Position numbers and translations under genes: made by a program | Notes under the pieces: generated by a model | Databases searched by the model: none | What the model saw: only the letters and a program-made list of their open reading frames with translations | Told to the model about the DNA's origin: nothing | Assembly: GCA_045644765.1 (NCBI GenBank) | Contig: JAZRHM010000029.1 | Span: 1 to 64,000 of the forward strand | Origin: JAFTYO01 sp045644765 | GTDB taxonomy: Bacteria; Pseudomonadota; Alphaproteobacteria; RF32; CAG-239 | Length of the DNA stretch: 64,000 nucleotides | Reading direction: 5' to 3' | In this document: piece after piece, positions 1 through 8,489 of the stretch | Numbering within the stretch: the stretch's first letter is position 1 | Layout of the letters: every line of letters begins with the position of its first letter

Positions 1-2024
1 TCAGCTGTTACATCAGCTTGTTCTATCTTGCTTGTTATGTTTGCTTTGCCGGTGATATTCATTTTGTAATCAACATTACCGGTAATATCGCTGTTTAAGT
101 TTACATTATTTAATTTGATTTGAGCATTTTCATTGGTCACAGTTACCAAAGCTCCATCTGCACCGCCTACTGTGAGGTGGCTCAGATTTAAGGTCGTTTC
201 ATTTGTTAAGTTAAAACCTTTTTTCGAATTCATATTAACGGTTGATACATTACCGTCGGCATCTATTGCACCTTGTATGCTCAAATTGCCTTCAGCAACG
301 GTGCCTATATCTGAACTTACATTGTAAGTTTTACTTGCATCACTGGTTTTGAAACTTCTGTCACCGATATTTGCACCTGCTACAACAGATAATGTATCGC
401 CCATTTTTTCAGATGTTGTAGCACCAACTACTTTATGGCTTTCGATAATACCGATTGAGTCATTGGTTGTAGTTGTTGTGGTCAGTCCTAATTTACCATA
501 GGTGATTGTATCTGCAACAACCGTTGCATAATATACATCATTCCAACCGGTTACAGCGTTTATTATTGCATCGGTTCTGGAGCCTCCTGATTTATCCAAT
601 ATAAAATCATTATAATCGGCCAATTCTTTTGTGAGTTTATCACTAAAAGCAAGTTGTAAAGCGCCCTTGGTAGATAAAATCTGGACTTTGAACGTGTCTG
701 AAGTTTGATCTTTTGCCAAGTCAGCAAATGATTTGCCGACAGTATTTAAACTATCGATTACAATTGTGCCGGTTGAATCTGCCGTTGTTTTAATTTTATC
801 AGCAGAATTTGTTGTTAAATCTAAATCGATACTCCATTTGGCTGTGTTTTTAGAATTTAGGCTCTGCATATTATAGATTTGTACCTTTCTGTTTGATAAA
901 TCTATGTTTACATTTTCAGCCGTTACATCTGCATTGGTAAGGTCATGGTATAAAGATACCGTACTGTTTGAATCTCCTGTGATTTTGACATCATATCCGG
1001 AAACACCATTTATGATATCAAAAATTTCAATGTTTCCACCATTGTAAGATCCTAATGTCAGTGTTGCATTGGCGCTATTTACATATATTGCCTCTTGTGT
1101 GCTATCGGTAAGCGTGTTACCTTGAATTATGGTTTTTTTACCGCTTCCGTCCGCTAATAAATTAAAACTGGTGTTGGTAAAAATTGCTCCACCATGAACA
1201 CTTGCAGTGTTGTTTGTAAACTCAACATTTTTAAACTCAACAATATTTGTTTTTGCAATATCGGCTTCGGTGTTTATGGAGACGGCACCACCATTTGCTG
1301 CTGAGTTTTGTTTAAATTTAGAGTCTGCAATGCTATATGTGTTATTTGTCGTGCTATTATTAACATACTGTGAAAAACCAATGTGCATAGCACCACCCAT
1401 GCTGTTTGAACTGTTAGATGTGTTTTTTGCGGTATTGTTTTCAAACAAACTGTTTGTTATGAATGTATCTTGTGCATATTTAACATAGTTTCGTAAAGCA
1501 CCACCTTCGGCTCTCACCGTGGATTCTGCAGTTTCAGCAGTGTTGCTTAAAAATTGAACTTCATTGATTTCCAACCTGTTTCCTGTAGAATTACTGTGTA
1601 CGTTTATGGCGCCACCTGCGATAATGTTATCATTGGCTTTTTGATTGTTTTTGAATTTATACAGATTTATTTTTCGTATCGATAAAGTAATGTTTCCAAG
1701 TCCGCTTCCGCCATTTCTTTCATCATCGTCATGCCATTGTAAAAAACGTGCCGGATTGGAAGAACTTCCTGTTAATTTTATGGCATTTTGTTGTTCATTG
1801 TAAATTCCATACCAATCCTTTTTTGGATAACTGGGATTATCTAAATTTATGAGGTTGATATTTCCATGTTCCCACTGAGTTAAATCTTTAGATATTACCG
1901 GATCATTACCTTGCAATATCACATGATTTAAACTATCCCAGTTGTCGACATCTACTTTGTATGCCAATGCATTAGAAGATAAAAAAGTTGAAGCTAATAA
2001 TATCACCAATGTTTTATTTTTCAT
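1..2024 (-). CDS. Autotransporter/Pmp-like secreted adhesin, N-terminal part (runs off the left edge)
   Basis: An open frame runs from an ATG at 2024 to the window edge without a stop (about 674 codons). A Shine-Dalgarno GGAG lies 9 nt upstream. The protein opens with a clear signal peptide (MKNKTLVILLASTFLSSNALA). The passenger is rich in N, T and S and carries repeated GGA(I/V/M) and F-x-N-N motifs (for example FENNTAKN, FTNNTASVHGGAIF, AANGGAVSIN). These are typical of polymorphic outer-membrane proteins and other beta-helix autotransporter passengers. The C-terminal barrel, if present, lies outside the window. Surface adhesion is inferred from the family, not shown. The gene is divergent from the repeat-protein array, with about 260 bp between them. 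Confidence 0.8.
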   Translation of the reverse strand, partial: MKNKTLVILLASTFLSSNALAYKVDVDNWDSLNHVILQGNDPVISKDLTQWEHGNINLINLDNPSYPKKDWYGIYNEQQNAIKLTGSSSNPARFLQWHDDDERNGGSGLGNITLSIRKINLYKFKNNQKANDNIIAGGAINVHSNSTGNRLEINEVQFLSNTAETAESTVRAEGGALRNYVKYAQDTFITNSLFENNTAKNTSNSSNSMGGAMHIGFSQYVNNSTTNNTYSIADSKFKQNSAANGGAVSINTEADIAKTNIVEFKNVEFTNNTASVHGGAIFTNTSFNLLADGSGKKTIIQGNTLTDSTQEAIYVNSANATLTLGSYNGGNIEIFDIINGVSGYDVKITGDSNSTVSLYHDLTNADVTAENVNIDLSNRKVQIYNMQSLNSKNTAKWSIDLDLTTNSADKIKTTADSTGTIVIDSLNTVGKSFADLAKDQTSDTFKVQILSTKGALQLAFSDKLTKELADYNDFILDKSGGSRTDAIINAVTGWNDVYYATVVADTITYGKLGLTTTTTTNDSIGIIESHKVVGATTSEKMGDTLSVVAGANIGDRSFKTSDASKTYNVSSDIGTVAEGNLSIQGAIDADGNVSTVNMNSKKGFNLTNETTLNLSHLTVGGADGALVTVTNENAQIKLNNVNLNSDITGNVDYKMNITGKANITSKIEQADVTA

Positions 2025-2171
2025 AATAAAGTCTCCACATTAAAACATAATTTTGCTCATATTATGAAATTTGTGTGTCAGAGTCAATAAAAAATAAGGG
2101 GGTAACATATTTGTTATATATAGATTTTTCAATTATCTCATATGATTACATACGAATATTTACGTAATAAG

Positions 2172-2285
2172 TTGACAAAATAATATTTCATGATAAGATA
2201 TTGTTCGCAGAATGAATTATAATGTCAAAACAATAATTAATATAAAAGGCGATGGGTCGATGCTTTATAACCGACAACAAAAATT
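2172..2285 (+). promoter_or_regulatory. Array unit 1 promoter and leader
   Basis: TTGACA (2172-2177), 16-bp spacer, TAAGAT (2194-2199) preceded by TGA (extended -10). The leader contains AAAAGGCGATGGGTCGATGC. A mini-ORF at 2260-2289 (MLYNRQQKL, then TGA) ends exactly over the main start codon (ATGA, 2286-2289). A short hairpin GTCG...CGAC is also possible. There is no Shine-Dalgarno directly ahead of 2286. Confidence 0.75.
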
Positions 2286-3149
2286 ATGAAGACAATTAGT
2301 GAACAATTGGCAATGTTTGATGGGCCTGATGCAGGTAAACAAGTTTTACAATACGTCAAAAACGGGCATGCTCTTTGCAAAGAGGCTCAGATTAAAATTT
2401 TTGAGCTTGAAAATACGTTAGAGATAGTAAAAAAATATGCTAGTCTTTGCACTGAGGCTCAAGTTGCGATGTTTAGCCATAAAGATGTAATCGAGCTTGT
2501 GAAATCGTATGTCAGCAGATTTCCTCTTGTAGTAGAAGCCGAGCTTAAATTGATCAAGCATGAACATGCTATAATACTTGTGGAGATATATATGGCTCAT
2601 AATTATTTTCATGAAGATGCTCAATTGCAAATTTTGGATCATGAAAATGCCACAACATTGGTGTCGTTATGTGCCGCTCGGCAAAGTTTTAATGTAAGAG
2701 TTCAAAAAAAGATGCTTGAGCATGAAAATGCAAAAAATTTGGTAATGGCATATATTAAACACAAAAATCGTTTTCTTTGTGATGATACTGAATTAAAAAT
2801 GGTTAAATTAGCCGATGCTGATGCTTTAATAAAAGCGTATATCAGAAGATATGCTCTTAATGAGAGAGCTCAACAGAAGTTATTTAATCTTGAAAATGCA
2901 AAAAGTATTATTCGAGAGTATATTAAATATCATCCGATGAGTCCCGATGCTGAAATTAAAATGTTGGAACTTGATGGTTATGAGAAAATTTTTGAAACAT
3001 ATGTTCAAAAATATACTCTTAATGAGAGGTTGCAACATATACTGTTGGAACATGAACAAGGCATGAAGTTTTTAACTTTATATCTTGAGAAGAATGATCT
3101 TTGTAGAACGGTTCAAAGAAAGTTGCTTACATGGTTGATCTCTAAGTAA
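2286..3149 (+). CDS. Array protein 1: alpha-helical 27-residue repeat protein (287 aa)
   Basis: Family not recognised. After an N-terminal cap (MKTISEQLAMF...PDAGKQVLQYV) come about ten units of about 27 residues following the pattern LC-x-EAQ-x-K-(M/L)-(F/L)-ELENA-x-x-(I/L)V-x-x-YI. Each unit looks like two short amphipathic helices, so an alpha-solenoid (HEAT/TPR-like) fold is inferred. There is no signal peptide or membrane segment, so a cytoplasmic protein or one secreted without a Sec signal is expected. Units 2-5 use HKDVIELV and EHE variants shared with array proteins 5 and 11, which marks a subgroup. The start is fixed by the conserved leader and the shared cap. A binding or scaffold role is a guess from the fold only. 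Confidence 0.8.
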   Translation: MKTISEQLAMFDGPDAGKQVLQYVKNGHALCKEAQIKIFELENTLEIVKKYASLCTEAQVAMFSHKDVIELVKSYVSRFPLVVEAELKLIKHEHAIILVEIYMAHNYFHEDAQLQILDHENATTLVSLCAARQSFNVRVQKKMLEHENAKNLVMAYIKHKNRFLCDDTELKMVKLADADALIKAYIRRYALNERAQQKLFNLENAKSIIREYIKYHPMSPDAEIKMLELDGYEKIFETYVQKYTLNERLQHILLEHEQGMKFLTLYLEKNDLCRTVQRKLLTWLISK

Positions 3150-3185
3150 CAGACAAGCGGTCGTTGAGAATTAAGCCAAAAATTA

Positions 3186-3224
3186 AACAACGGGGCATGA
3201 AAATGCCTCGTTGTTTTTGTTTTA
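3186..3224 (+). terminator. Intrinsic terminator, array unit 1
   Basis: A 12-bp stem AACAACGGGGCA / TGCCTCGTTGTT with a 6-nt loop is followed by a T-rich tract. The next promoter starts about 5 bp later. Confidence 0.85.
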
Positions 3225-3228
3225 TAAG

Positions 3229-3341
3229 TTGACAAAAGAAAGTTTTGTGATAAAATGCAACGAACAAAAATATTATGCTGCAAAAAAATAATTAACATAA
3301 AAAGGCGATGTGTCGATGCTTTATAACCGACAACAAAAATT
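3229..3341 (+). promoter_or_regulatory. Array unit 2 promoter and leader
   Basis: TTGACA (3229-3234), 16 bp, TGA-TAAAAT (-10 at 3251-3256). AAAGGCGATGTGTCGATGC leader. The mini-ORF 3316-3345 (MLYNRQQKL) ends in TGA overlapping the main ATG at 3342. Confidence 0.75.
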
Positions 3342-4142
3342 ATGAGTGAAATTACTATGAAAACGGTCAGCGAACAACTGTCACTGTTTGAGAAACCGGA
3401 TGCTTGCGGGCGGGTTTTGGCGTATGTAAAGAAAGGTTTTACACTTTGCAAAACAGCGCAAATAAAAATGTTTGAACTTTATAATGCTTATGATGTTTTT
3501 ACAGAATATACAAAAAGATATCCTCTTTGTGATGATGCGCAATTGAAGATGCTCAAGCATGAAAATGCAGAAAAGTTTGTAAAAAAATATATTCAAACTT
3601 TTTCCTTCTGTGCTGAAGCTGAGGTAAATATGTTTAATCTGAAAAATGTTGTGGAAATTGCTAAAGCATATATTCAAAAATTTGAACTTTGCGGTAAATC
3701 TCAGGTAAAAATGCTTGAGCTGGAAAATGCCGAAGAGTTACTGGAAGAATATATCAAAAGAGGCAGATCTGTTTGCTTAGTTGTTGAAGAAAAAATGTTT
3801 GATTGTCAAAAAGCTAAAGAGCTTGTAACGATGTATGTTCAAAGATATCCTCTTTATCCGGAAATTCAAAAAAAGTTGTTTGAGTTTGAAAATGCCAAGG
3901 AGATTGTTACGGAATATATCAAACATCATAGTCTTTGTGAAAGAGCGCAAATAATGTTGTTTGAGCTTGAAGATGTCGGAGAAATGTTAAAAGAATATAT
4001 TCAAAAATATCCTCTTTGCGAAAGATCTCAAGTAAAGATGTTTGAGCTTAAAGATGCCAAATATATTATACTGGAATATATTCAAAAATACCCTCTTTCT
4101 CGAGAAGCTGCAACTAAGTTTGTTTCTGTTTTAAAACTATGA
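3342..4142 (+). CDS. Array protein 2: alpha-helical 27-residue repeat protein (266 aa)
   Basis: Cap plus about nine units, among the most regular of the array (for example LCDDAQLKMLKHENAEKF and LCGKSQVKMLELENAEEL). The start at 3342 adds five residues (MSEIT) before the cap methionine at 3357. It is preferred because it is the ATG that overlaps the leader mini-ORF stop, as in units 1, 4 and 11. One unit carries a two-residue insertion (KRGRSVC) at the inter-unit turn. Unknown function. It has its own promoter and terminator, so it is not co-transcribed with its neighbours by design. Confidence 0.8.
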   Translation: MSEITMKTVSEQLSLFEKPDACGRVLAYVKKGFTLCKTAQIKMFELYNAYDVFTEYTKRYPLCDDAQLKMLKHENAEKFVKKYIQTFSFCAEAEVNMFNLKNVVEIAKAYIQKFELCGKSQVKMLELENAEELLEEYIKRGRSVCLVVEEKMFDCQKAKELVTMYVQRYPLYPEIQKKLFEFENAKEIVTEYIKHHSLCERAQIMLFELEDVGEMLKEYIQKYPLCERSQVKMFELKDAKYIILEYIQKYPLSREAATKFVSVLKL

Positions 4143-4181
4143 TAAGGGCAAAACGATTTTTGAATGTAATTAATATGCAAC

Positions 4182-4216
4182 AAAAAACGAGGTAAATAAA
4201 ATACCTCGTTTTTTTA
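4182..4216 (+). terminator. Intrinsic terminator, array unit 2
   Basis: Stem AAAAAACGAGGTA / TACCTCGTTTTTT with an A/T loop, followed by T residues. Confidence 0.85.
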
Positions 4217-4239
4217 TATTTAAAATTTGATTAAAGAAG

Positions 4240-4352
4240 TTGACTAAAAATGTTTTAATGTTAATATTCATGCCTATAAAAGAATTATGATATCAATAAA
4301 ATAATTATGTAAAAGCGATGGGTCGATGCTTATATAACCGATATTTAAAATT
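4240..4352 (+). promoter_or_regulatory. Array unit 3 promoter and leader (variant frame)
   Basis: TTGACT (4240-4245), 16 bp, TGT-TAATAT (-10 at 4262-4267). One extra base in the leader makes the usual mini-ORF (4326-4337) stop early. The upstream ATG at 4318 then opens a 12-codon ORF (ending LYNRYLKL) whose TGA (4354-4356) again overlaps the main ATG at 4353. The ending is therefore kept although the frame entry changed. Confidence 0.7.
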
Positions 4353-4985
4353 ATGAAAACAGTTTATGAACAAATAGCAATGTTTGATGCTCCTGATGTG
4401 TGTTCACAGGTGCTTATATATGTCAGAGAACAACACCCACTGTGTGAAGAAGCCCAATTAAAAATATTTGAGCTTGAAAATGTCGGTGAAATTATCATGA
4501 CATATATTGAAAATTATGTTCTTTGTGATGAGGCACAAGTTAAAATGTTAGCCCTTCCCAAAGGTGAAATTTTTGCAAAAAAGTATATACAAATGAAACA
4601 TTCTTTTTGCAGAAAAGCTCATGTTAAGATGTTTGATTTGGAAAATGCTGAAGCAATTGTCAGAGAATATGTTCAAAAACATTATCTTTGTGATGAAGCT
4701 GAAATGAAAGTTTTTGAACTTGAAAATGCTGAAGAAGTTATCAGAGAATATATGCAAAAATTTCCGCTTTGTGAAAATGCGCAAATTAAGTTGTTTGAAC
4801 TTGATAATGCAAGTGAAATTGTAATGACGTATATTCGGCAATATAAACGTTCTCTTTGCAATGAGGCTCAAGTTAAACTGTTTGAGCTAAAAAATGCAGC
4901 AGAACTTTTGAAAGAATATATTCGGAAGAATCAACTTTGCGATGAGGCGCTGACCAAATTGCTTGAACCTTTTGCATCTAAGTAA
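4353..4985 (+). CDS. Array protein 3: alpha-helical 27-residue repeat protein (210 aa)
   Basis: Cap plus seven units very close to the family consensus (LCDEAEMKVFELENAEEV, LCENAQIKLFELDNASEI, LCNEAQVKLFELKNAAEL). Shorter than the 287-289 aa members by about three whole units, which suits unit-wise gain or loss of 81-bp blocks. The last unit is truncated after LCDEALTKLLE. No other domain is visible. Function unknown. Confidence 0.8.
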   Translation: MKTVYEQIAMFDAPDVCSQVLIYVREQHPLCEEAQLKIFELENVGEIIMTYIENYVLCDEAQVKMLALPKGEIFAKKYIQMKHSFCRKAHVKMFDLENAEAIVREYVQKHYLCDEAEMKVFELENAEEVIREYMQKFPLCENAQIKLFELDNASEIVMTYIRQYKRSLCNEAQVKLFELKNAAELLKEYIRKNQLCDEALTKLLEPFASK

Positions 4986-5020
4986 ATTGTAGCAAGTCTT
5001 TGAGTTATTGTTAAGTGCAT

Positions 5021-5050
5021 AAAACGAGGTTTGAAAATACCTCGTTTTAT
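5021..5050 (+). terminator. Intrinsic terminator, array unit 3
   Basis: Stem AAAACGAGGT / ACCTCGTTTT, loop TTGAAAAT. Confidence 0.8.
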
Positions 5051-5059
5051 GTTTTAAAG

Positions 5060-5174
5060 TTGACAAAAGATAATTTTTTGCTAGTATAACAGCTTATCAA
5101 TATATTATAATGTCAAAAAAATAATTAACATAAAAAGGCGATGTGTCGATGCTTTATAACCGACAACAAAAATT
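5060..5174 (+). promoter_or_regulatory. Array unit 4 promoter and leader
   Basis: TTGACA (5060-5065), 16 bp, TGC-TAGTAT (-10 at 5082-5087). Mini-ORF 5149-5178 (MLYNRQQKL) whose TGA overlaps the main ATG at 5175. Confidence 0.75.
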
Positions 5175-6038
5175 ATGAAGACAATTAGTGAACAATTGGC
5201 AATGTTTAATGCACCTAATGCTGAGGAATGTGTATTAGAATATATCGAAAATGGTAATTTTTTTGATAGTGCGGCTCAAGTAAAAATGCTTAACCTTTCA
5301 AATGCTTTACAACTTGTGAAGGCATACATTCGAAAGAGCCATCTTTGCTGTGAAGCTGAACTTAAAATGCTTGAATGTACAAATACAGAAGAGATTTTGA
5401 GGACATATATCCAACGATATGCTCTGAGTATTGATGCTGAAATCAAGTTGTTTGAACTTCAAAATGCGGAAGATATTTTGAGAGAATATATAGTCTTACA
5501 CCCTCTTTATTATAAGTCGGAGTTGAAGTTGTTGGACTTTTCAAAAGATCAACAACTTGTAAGAGAGTATATCAAATATCATTCTTTTGATATTCGTTCT
5601 CAAGCAAAGATGCTTAAGGTGGAAAATTCTGAAGCGTTGTTGTTAGAGTATATTAATCGGGGAAGATATCTCTGTAATCAAATGCAATTGGCAATGTTTA
5701 AATATGATAGTGCTGCCGAATTGGTTGATTTGTATATTAGAGGACGTTATCTTTGTCCGGAGGCTCAATGCAAGTTGTTTGAACTTGAAAATTGTGATAA
5801 TATTATCAGAAGTTATATTCAAAAGTATGCATTTGGCTATGATGCTCAGTTGAAATTATTTGAGCTTGAGAATGCTAAAAAGCTGGTTTTGCAATATATC
5901 AAAAGCGGTAATAATCTTTGTGGTGCAGCTCAAGTAAAAATGCTTGATCTTTCAAATGCCAAAAAACTTGTGCAGATATATACAAGTAAGTATAAACTTT
6001 GTGTTGAGGCTGAGAAAAAATGGCAAGCAATGAAATAA
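5175..6038 (+). CDS. Array protein 4: alpha-helical 27-residue repeat protein (287 aa)
   Basis: Cap plus about ten units. The first bases of the gene match array gene 1 (same MKTISEQLAMF coding sequence), while the body has diverged. Several units are degenerate (LLDFSKDQQLV, MLKVENSEALL). The C-terminal end, ...EKKWQAMK, nearly repeats that of array protein 10 (KKWQAMDGK), suggesting exchange of 3-prime ends between copies. Function unknown. Confidence 0.8.
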   Translation: MKTISEQLAMFNAPNAEECVLEYIENGNFFDSAAQVKMLNLSNALQLVKAYIRKSHLCCEAELKMLECTNTEEILRTYIQRYALSIDAEIKLFELQNAEDILREYIVLHPLYYKSELKLLDFSKDQQLVREYIKYHSFDIRSQAKMLKVENSEALLLEYINRGRYLCNQMQLAMFKYDSAAELVDLYIRGRYLCPEAQCKLFELENCDNIIRSYIQKYAFGYDAQLKLFELENAKKLVLQYIKSGNNLCGAAQVKMLDLSNAKKLVQIYTSKYKLCVEAEKKWQAMK

Positions 6039-6056
6039 AGCTGATTGTTTTGATAT

Positions 6057-6090
6057 GCGAGGTGTTTTTGGCACCTCGTTTTTTTTGTTT
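6057..6090 (+). terminator. Intrinsic terminator, array unit 4
   Basis: Stem GCGAGGTG / CACCTCG(T) followed by a run of eight or more T. Confidence 0.85.
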
Positions 6091-6096
6091 TATAAG

Positions 6097-6209
6097 TTGA
6101 CAAAAGATTTTTTCATGATAGTATACAATGAACAAAAATATTATGCTGCAAATAAAATAATTAACATAAAAAGGCGATGTGTCGATGCTTTATAACCGAC
6201 AACAAAATT
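6097..6209 (+). promoter_or_regulatory. Array unit 5 promoter and leader (one-base deletion variant)
   Basis: TTGACA (6097-6102), 16 bp, TGA-TAGTAT (-10 at 6119-6124). One A is missing before the main start. The mini-ORF from 6185 therefore reads 14 nt into the gene (stop 6221-6223), and the upper ATG at 6177 becomes in frame with the main gene. Confidence 0.7.
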
Positions 6210-6629
6210 ATGAAGACAGTTAGTGAACAATTAGCAATGTTTAATGAGCCTGATGCATGTGCACAAATTTTGGCGTATATCAGGTCCGGTGATGATCTTA
6301 GTGAAGATGCTCAGGTTAAAATCTTTGAGCTTGAAGAGGCGGTAGATATTGTAAAATGTCTTGTTAGACGATATCATTCTCTCTGTGGCAGAGCTCAGGT
6401 TGCTATGATGGGGCATAAAGATGTTGTTGAGCTTGTTAAGTGGTATACCGATATGTTTTCTCTGACGCGAGAAGCAGAATTGTTGATGTTTGAGCATGAA
6501 AAGGTTGTTGAACTCGTAGAAGTATATGTTATCAATAATCCTCTTCGTGATGAAGCTTACTCAAAAATGCTTAAACATGAAAAAGCCGGAGAGATTATCC
6601 CAGCATATCTTAAACATCGAACACTATAA
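6210..6629 (+). CDS. Array protein 5: short alpha-helical repeat protein (139 aa)
   Basis: Cap (MKTVSEQLAMFNEPDACAQIL) plus four units. It belongs with array proteins 1 and 11 (HKDVVELV, FEHEKVVELV variants) and looks like a version cut after the fourth unit. A longer in-frame start at 6177 exists only because of a one-base deletion in the leader. The start at 6210 is chosen by homology to the ten other copies. If 6177 is used, eleven leader-derived residues are added. Function unknown. Confidence 0.75.
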   Translation: MKTVSEQLAMFNEPDACAQILAYIRSGDDLSEDAQVKIFELEEAVDIVKCLVRRYHSLCGRAQVAMMGHKDVVELVKWYTDMFSLTREAELLMFEHEKVVELVEVYVINNPLRDEAYSKMLKHEKAGEIIPAYLKHRTL

Positions 6630-6650
6630 TGTTTGGAAAACATTAAATTA

Positions 6651-6680
6651 AAAAACGGGGTAAAAATACCCCGTTTTTGT
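6651..6680 (+). terminator. Intrinsic terminator, array unit 5
   Basis: Perfect 12-bp stem AAAAACGGGGTA / TACCCCGTTTTT with an AAAA loop. Confidence 0.85.
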
Positions 6681-6690
6681 GTTTTATAAG

Positions 6691-6803
6691 TTGACAAAAG
6701 AAAAGTTTGTGATAAAATATGCTCCACAAAAATATTATGATGTAAATAAAACAATTAACATAAAAGGCGATGGGTCGATGCTTTATAACCGACAATAAAT
6801 ATT
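6691..6803 (+). promoter_or_regulatory. Array unit 6 promoter and leader
   Basis: TTGACA (6691-6696), 16 bp, TGA-TAAAAT (-10 at 6713-6718). Mini-ORF 6778-6798 (MLYNRQ, TAA) ends 5 nt before the main ATG at 6804. Confidence 0.75.
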
Positions 6804-7667
6804 ATGAAGGGTTTTTATGAACAATTGGCTATGTTTAATGAGCCTGATGCACGTAGGGCAGTACTCGAGTATGTTAAGGGAGGAAATTCTCTCTACAAGG
6901 AGGCAGAAGTAAAGATTTTTGATCTTGAAAATGCAGAAGATATTGTGAAAAGGTACATATTAAGGTATTCTCTTTACGATGAATCTCAAATTAAGGTTCT
7001 TACTCTTAACGGGGCTAAAGATATCCTGATTGAATATATCAACAAAGGTAGGTATCTGTGTGAAACTGTTCAAGAACAGTTGTTTGATCTTGAAGGTTGG
7101 GAAGATGTTGTAAAAGTCTTTATCAAAGAATATGATCTTTGTGAAAAGGCGCAGCTAAAACTCTTATCGCAGAAAAATGCCAGAGATCTTGTGCTTGAAT
7201 ATATTCACGCAGGTCATCATCTTTACGAGCGTGCTCAAATGAAAATGATATCTCTTGATTGTGCTAAAGAGCTTTTAGTGGCACATATCAACGCAGGTCG
7301 CCGGCTTTGTGATGAAGCTCAGCTTGAGCTGTTTAAGTATGAAAACGCAAGAGAGCTTTTAAGAGTATATATTATGCATAATTATCTTTGCAACGAGGCA
7401 GAGGTAAAAGTTTTTGAGCTTAAAAATCCTGAAAAGCTCATAGAAGTGTATGTCCAAAAATATAGATTATGCACAGAGGCTCAGCTAAAACTTCTGGATT
7501 TACCAAATGTATCAAAGATACTGTTGGAATATGTTCAAGCAGGTAATCAACTCAGTATTGATGCTCAGCTTAAAATGATTGAGCTGGAAAACGCAAAAAA
7601 GCTTGTTAAGAAGTATACGCGTTATCACCCTCTTTGCCAGGAAGCTGCACAAAAAAATGGTCGGTAA
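6804..7667 (+). CDS. Array protein 6: alpha-helical 27-residue repeat protein (287 aa)
   Basis: Cap (MKGFYEQLAMFNEPDARRAVL) plus about ten units, several extended by one residue at the turn (INKGRY, IHAGHH, INAGRR, VQAGNQ). That gives 28-residue units grouped in the centre, so it is a distinct version of the ten-unit full-length form. The last unit is partial (LCQEAAQKNGR). No transmembrane or signal segment. Function unknown. Confidence 0.8.
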   Translation: MKGFYEQLAMFNEPDARRAVLEYVKGGNSLYKEAEVKIFDLENAEDIVKRYILRYSLYDESQIKVLTLNGAKDILIEYINKGRYLCETVQEQLFDLEGWEDVVKVFIKEYDLCEKAQLKLLSQKNARDLVLEYIHAGHHLYERAQMKMISLDCAKELLVAHINAGRRLCDEAQLELFKYENARELLRVYIMHNYLCNEAEVKVFELKNPEKLIEVYVQKYRLCTEAQLKLLDLPNVSKILLEYVQAGNQLSIDAQLKMIELENAKKLVKKYTRYHPLCQEAAQKNGR

Positions 7668-7680
7668 ATAACTGATTATT

Positions 7681-7713
7681 TAATAACGAGGTATGAGAAT
7701 ACCTCGTTATTTG
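7681..7713 (+). terminator. Intrinsic terminator, array unit 6
   Basis: Stem AATAACGAGGTAT / ATACCTCGTTATT around GAGA, then TTGTGTTTT. Confidence 0.8.
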
Positions 7714-7724
7714 TGTTTTATGAG

Positions 7725-7837
7725 TTGACAAAAGAGGTTTTTATGATAGTATGTGGCTATAAAATAATTATAATGTCAAAAAAATCATTAACATAAAAAG
7801 GCGATGTGTCGATGCTTTATAACCGACAATAAAAATT
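7725..7837 (+). promoter_or_regulatory. Array unit 7 promoter and leader
   Basis: TTGACA (7725-7730), 16 bp, TGA-TAGTAT (-10 at 7747-7752). Mini-ORF 7812-7832 (MLYNRQ) ends 5 nt before the main ATG at 7838. Confidence 0.75.
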
Positions 7838-8326
7838 ATGAAACGTATTAGTTATGCGCAGAGTTTGTTGTTTAACGAGCCTAATTCTCCACAACTTGTA
7901 TTAGACTTTATCAAAGATGGAGAATGTCTTTGTGATGGAGCTCAGCTCTTGATGCTTGATTTGGAAAATGCTCTGGAGCTAGTGGAAATTTATACGCATA
8001 AATTTCCTCTTTGTGCTGAAGCAGAGCTCAAATTGTTTGAGCTAAAAGATGCAGAAAAGTTCATTAAGGTGTATATTAAAGAATTTTCTTTATGTCGCCA
8101 AGCAGAGTTGAAATTGTTTGAACTTGAAAGTGCTAAAGATGTGATAGGAGAATATATAGAATATTATCCTTTTTTTCATGACGCAGAACTTAAATTAGTC
8201 GAGCTACAAGATGCTGATGATCTTATTTGCAAATATCTTTTGAAACATGCTGTTTCTGAAGCAGTACAGAAAAAATTAATCGAACTTGGTAAGTTTGACC
8301 TTTTAAAAAAGTATGTAACAGGTTAA
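7838..8326 (+). CDS. Array protein 7: alpha-helical repeat protein (162 aa)
   Basis: The cap has diverged (MKRISYAQSLLFNEPNSPQLV). It is followed by four good units (LCDGAQLLMLDLENALEL, LCAEAELKLFELKDAEKF, LCRQAELKLFELESAKDV, FFHDAELKLVELQDADDL) and a degenerate fifth. The cap alignment supports the start at 7838. Function unknown. The divergent cap suggests age or relaxed constraint rather than a recent copy. Confidence 0.78.
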   Translation: MKRISYAQSLLFNEPNSPQLVLDFIKDGECLCDGAQLLMLDLENALELVEIYTHKFPLCAEAELKLFELKDAEKFIKVYIKEFSLCRQAELKLFELESAKDVIGEYIEYYPFFHDAELKLVELQDADDLICKYLLKHAVSEAVQKKLIELGKFDLLKKYVTG

Positions 8327-8340
8327 GCAAATTATCAAAT

Positions 8341-8371
8341 AACGGGGTGTGAAAATACCTCGTTTTTTTTA
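8341..8371 (+). terminator. Intrinsic terminator, array unit 7
   Basis: AACGGGGT / ACCTCGTT stem (one G-T pair) followed by eight T. Confidence 0.8.
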
Positions 8372-8374
8372 AAG

Positions 8375-8489
8375 TTGACAAAAGAAAATTTTGTGCTAGT
8401 GTAAATCTTGCAAAAATATTATAATGCAAGTAAAATAATTAACATAAAAAAGGCGAGGTGTCGATGCTTTATAACTGACAATAAATATT
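8375..8489 (+). promoter_or_regulatory. Array unit 8 promoter and leader
   Basis: TTGACA (8375-8380), 16 bp, TGC-TAGTGT (-10 at 8397-8402). The upper leader ATG is mutated (GCGAGG), but the second ATG (8464) is kept. Its mini-ORF is only MLYN (8464-8478), ending 11 nt before the main start. The hairpin still forms with a G-T pair. Confidence 0.7.

Noticed and set aside
6177..6209. Longer start for array protein 5 at 6177
   Set aside because: In frame only because of a one-base deletion in the leader. The ten other copies show the homologous start at 6210.
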